This document shows positions 6,078-6,216 of a DNA stretch of 6,216 bases, one piece after another; position 1 is the stretch's first letter, and each line of letters opens with the position of its first letter. Made by a program: the position numbers and the translations under genes. Below the pieces are notes generated by a model. That model was not told where the DNA came from. It saw only the letters and a list, made by a program, of their open reading frames with translations, and did not search any database. The stretch comes from CAYSIX01 sp964431205 (GTDB lineage: Bacteria; Planctomycetota; Phycisphaerae; Phycisphaerales; Phycisphaeraceae): contig CAYSIX010000231.1 in NCBI GenBank assembly GCA_964431205.1, positions 1 to 6,216 of the forward strand. The letters are read 5' to 3'.

Positions 6078-6216
6078 ATGCACCGCAGCAGCGAGATCCG
6101 AGAGCAGTTCATCGCCTTCTTCCGGGACAAGCACGGCCACACGTTCGTCCCCTCCTCGCCCGTGGTCCCGCACGACGACCCCAAGGCGCCCTCCGTGGCC
6201 AACTTCATCTCCGGCG
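6078..6216 (+). CDS. alaS: Alanine--tRNA ligase, N-terminal fragment
   Basis: The first 46 codons of alanyl-tRNA synthetase, a class II enzyme of about 870 residues that charges tRNA-Ala in the cytoplasm; the rest lies beyond the right edge. The start MHRSSEIREQFIAFF, then HGHTFVPSSPVVPHDDP, matches the canonical AlaRS N-terminus (S-x-E-I-R-x-x-F-x-x-FF then GHTxVPSSPLVPxxDP). The ATG at 6078 has GGTGA at 6067-6071, six bases upstream, and a candidate promoter further up. Residues 36-46 read KAPSVANFISG, where the family almost always has a TLLFTNAGMNQF-like motif. The last 34 bases may therefore be sequence or assembly error, or genuine divergence. The gene identity is strong despite this. 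Codons favour third-position C. Confidence 0.85.
   Translation, partial: MHRSSEIREQFIAFFRDKHGHTFVPSSPVVPHDDPKAPSVANFISG

Overview
The window is GC-rich DNA (roughly 70% by eye) from a bacterium. The mix of an RHS-type protein, a Ycf46-like AAA+ ATPase, a compact GH57 amylase and GC-rich short repeats reads like a Planctomycetota genome, perhaps class Phycisphaerae. That placement is an inference from style and gene content, with low to moderate certainty. Both window edges cut genes.

Layout. Positions 1-345 (minus): C-terminal core of an RHS/YD-repeat protein, running off the left edge, with a palindromic TTCGAA repeat in its upstream part. Positions 351-1859 (plus): a complete AAA+ ATPase closely resembling cyanobacterial/plastid Ycf46. 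Positions 1873-3288 (plus): a probably exported alpha/beta hydrolase, 13 bases downstream of the ATPase gene and likely co-transcribed with it. Its N-terminal half carries a block of four in-frame short repeats. Positions 3293-4486 (minus): GH57 family alpha-amylase-like enzyme, converging on the hydrolase with only 4 bases between the stops. Positions 4556-5902 (minus): type II NADH dehydrogenase, upstream of and co-directional with the GH57 gene (69 bases between). Positions 5903-6077: divergent intergenic region with a plausible sigma70 promoter and a small leader hairpin. Positions 6078-6216 (plus): start of alaS, running off the right edge.

Working together. No single pathway unites the window. 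The ATPase and hydrolase may form a two-gene unit. The NADH dehydrogenase and amylase may form another, loosely coupling carbohydrate breakdown to NADH oxidation, but that link is only positional. AlaRS is a housekeeping gene with its own promoter.

Most notable are the repeat block inside the hydrolase gene, where one nucleotide core is read in two different frames while all unit lengths stay multiples of three; a reversal of strand G/C bias near position 4,500; and the last 34 bases of the window, where the AlaRS reading frame stops matching the expected conserved motif. I found no convincing evidence of a new defence or mobile system.
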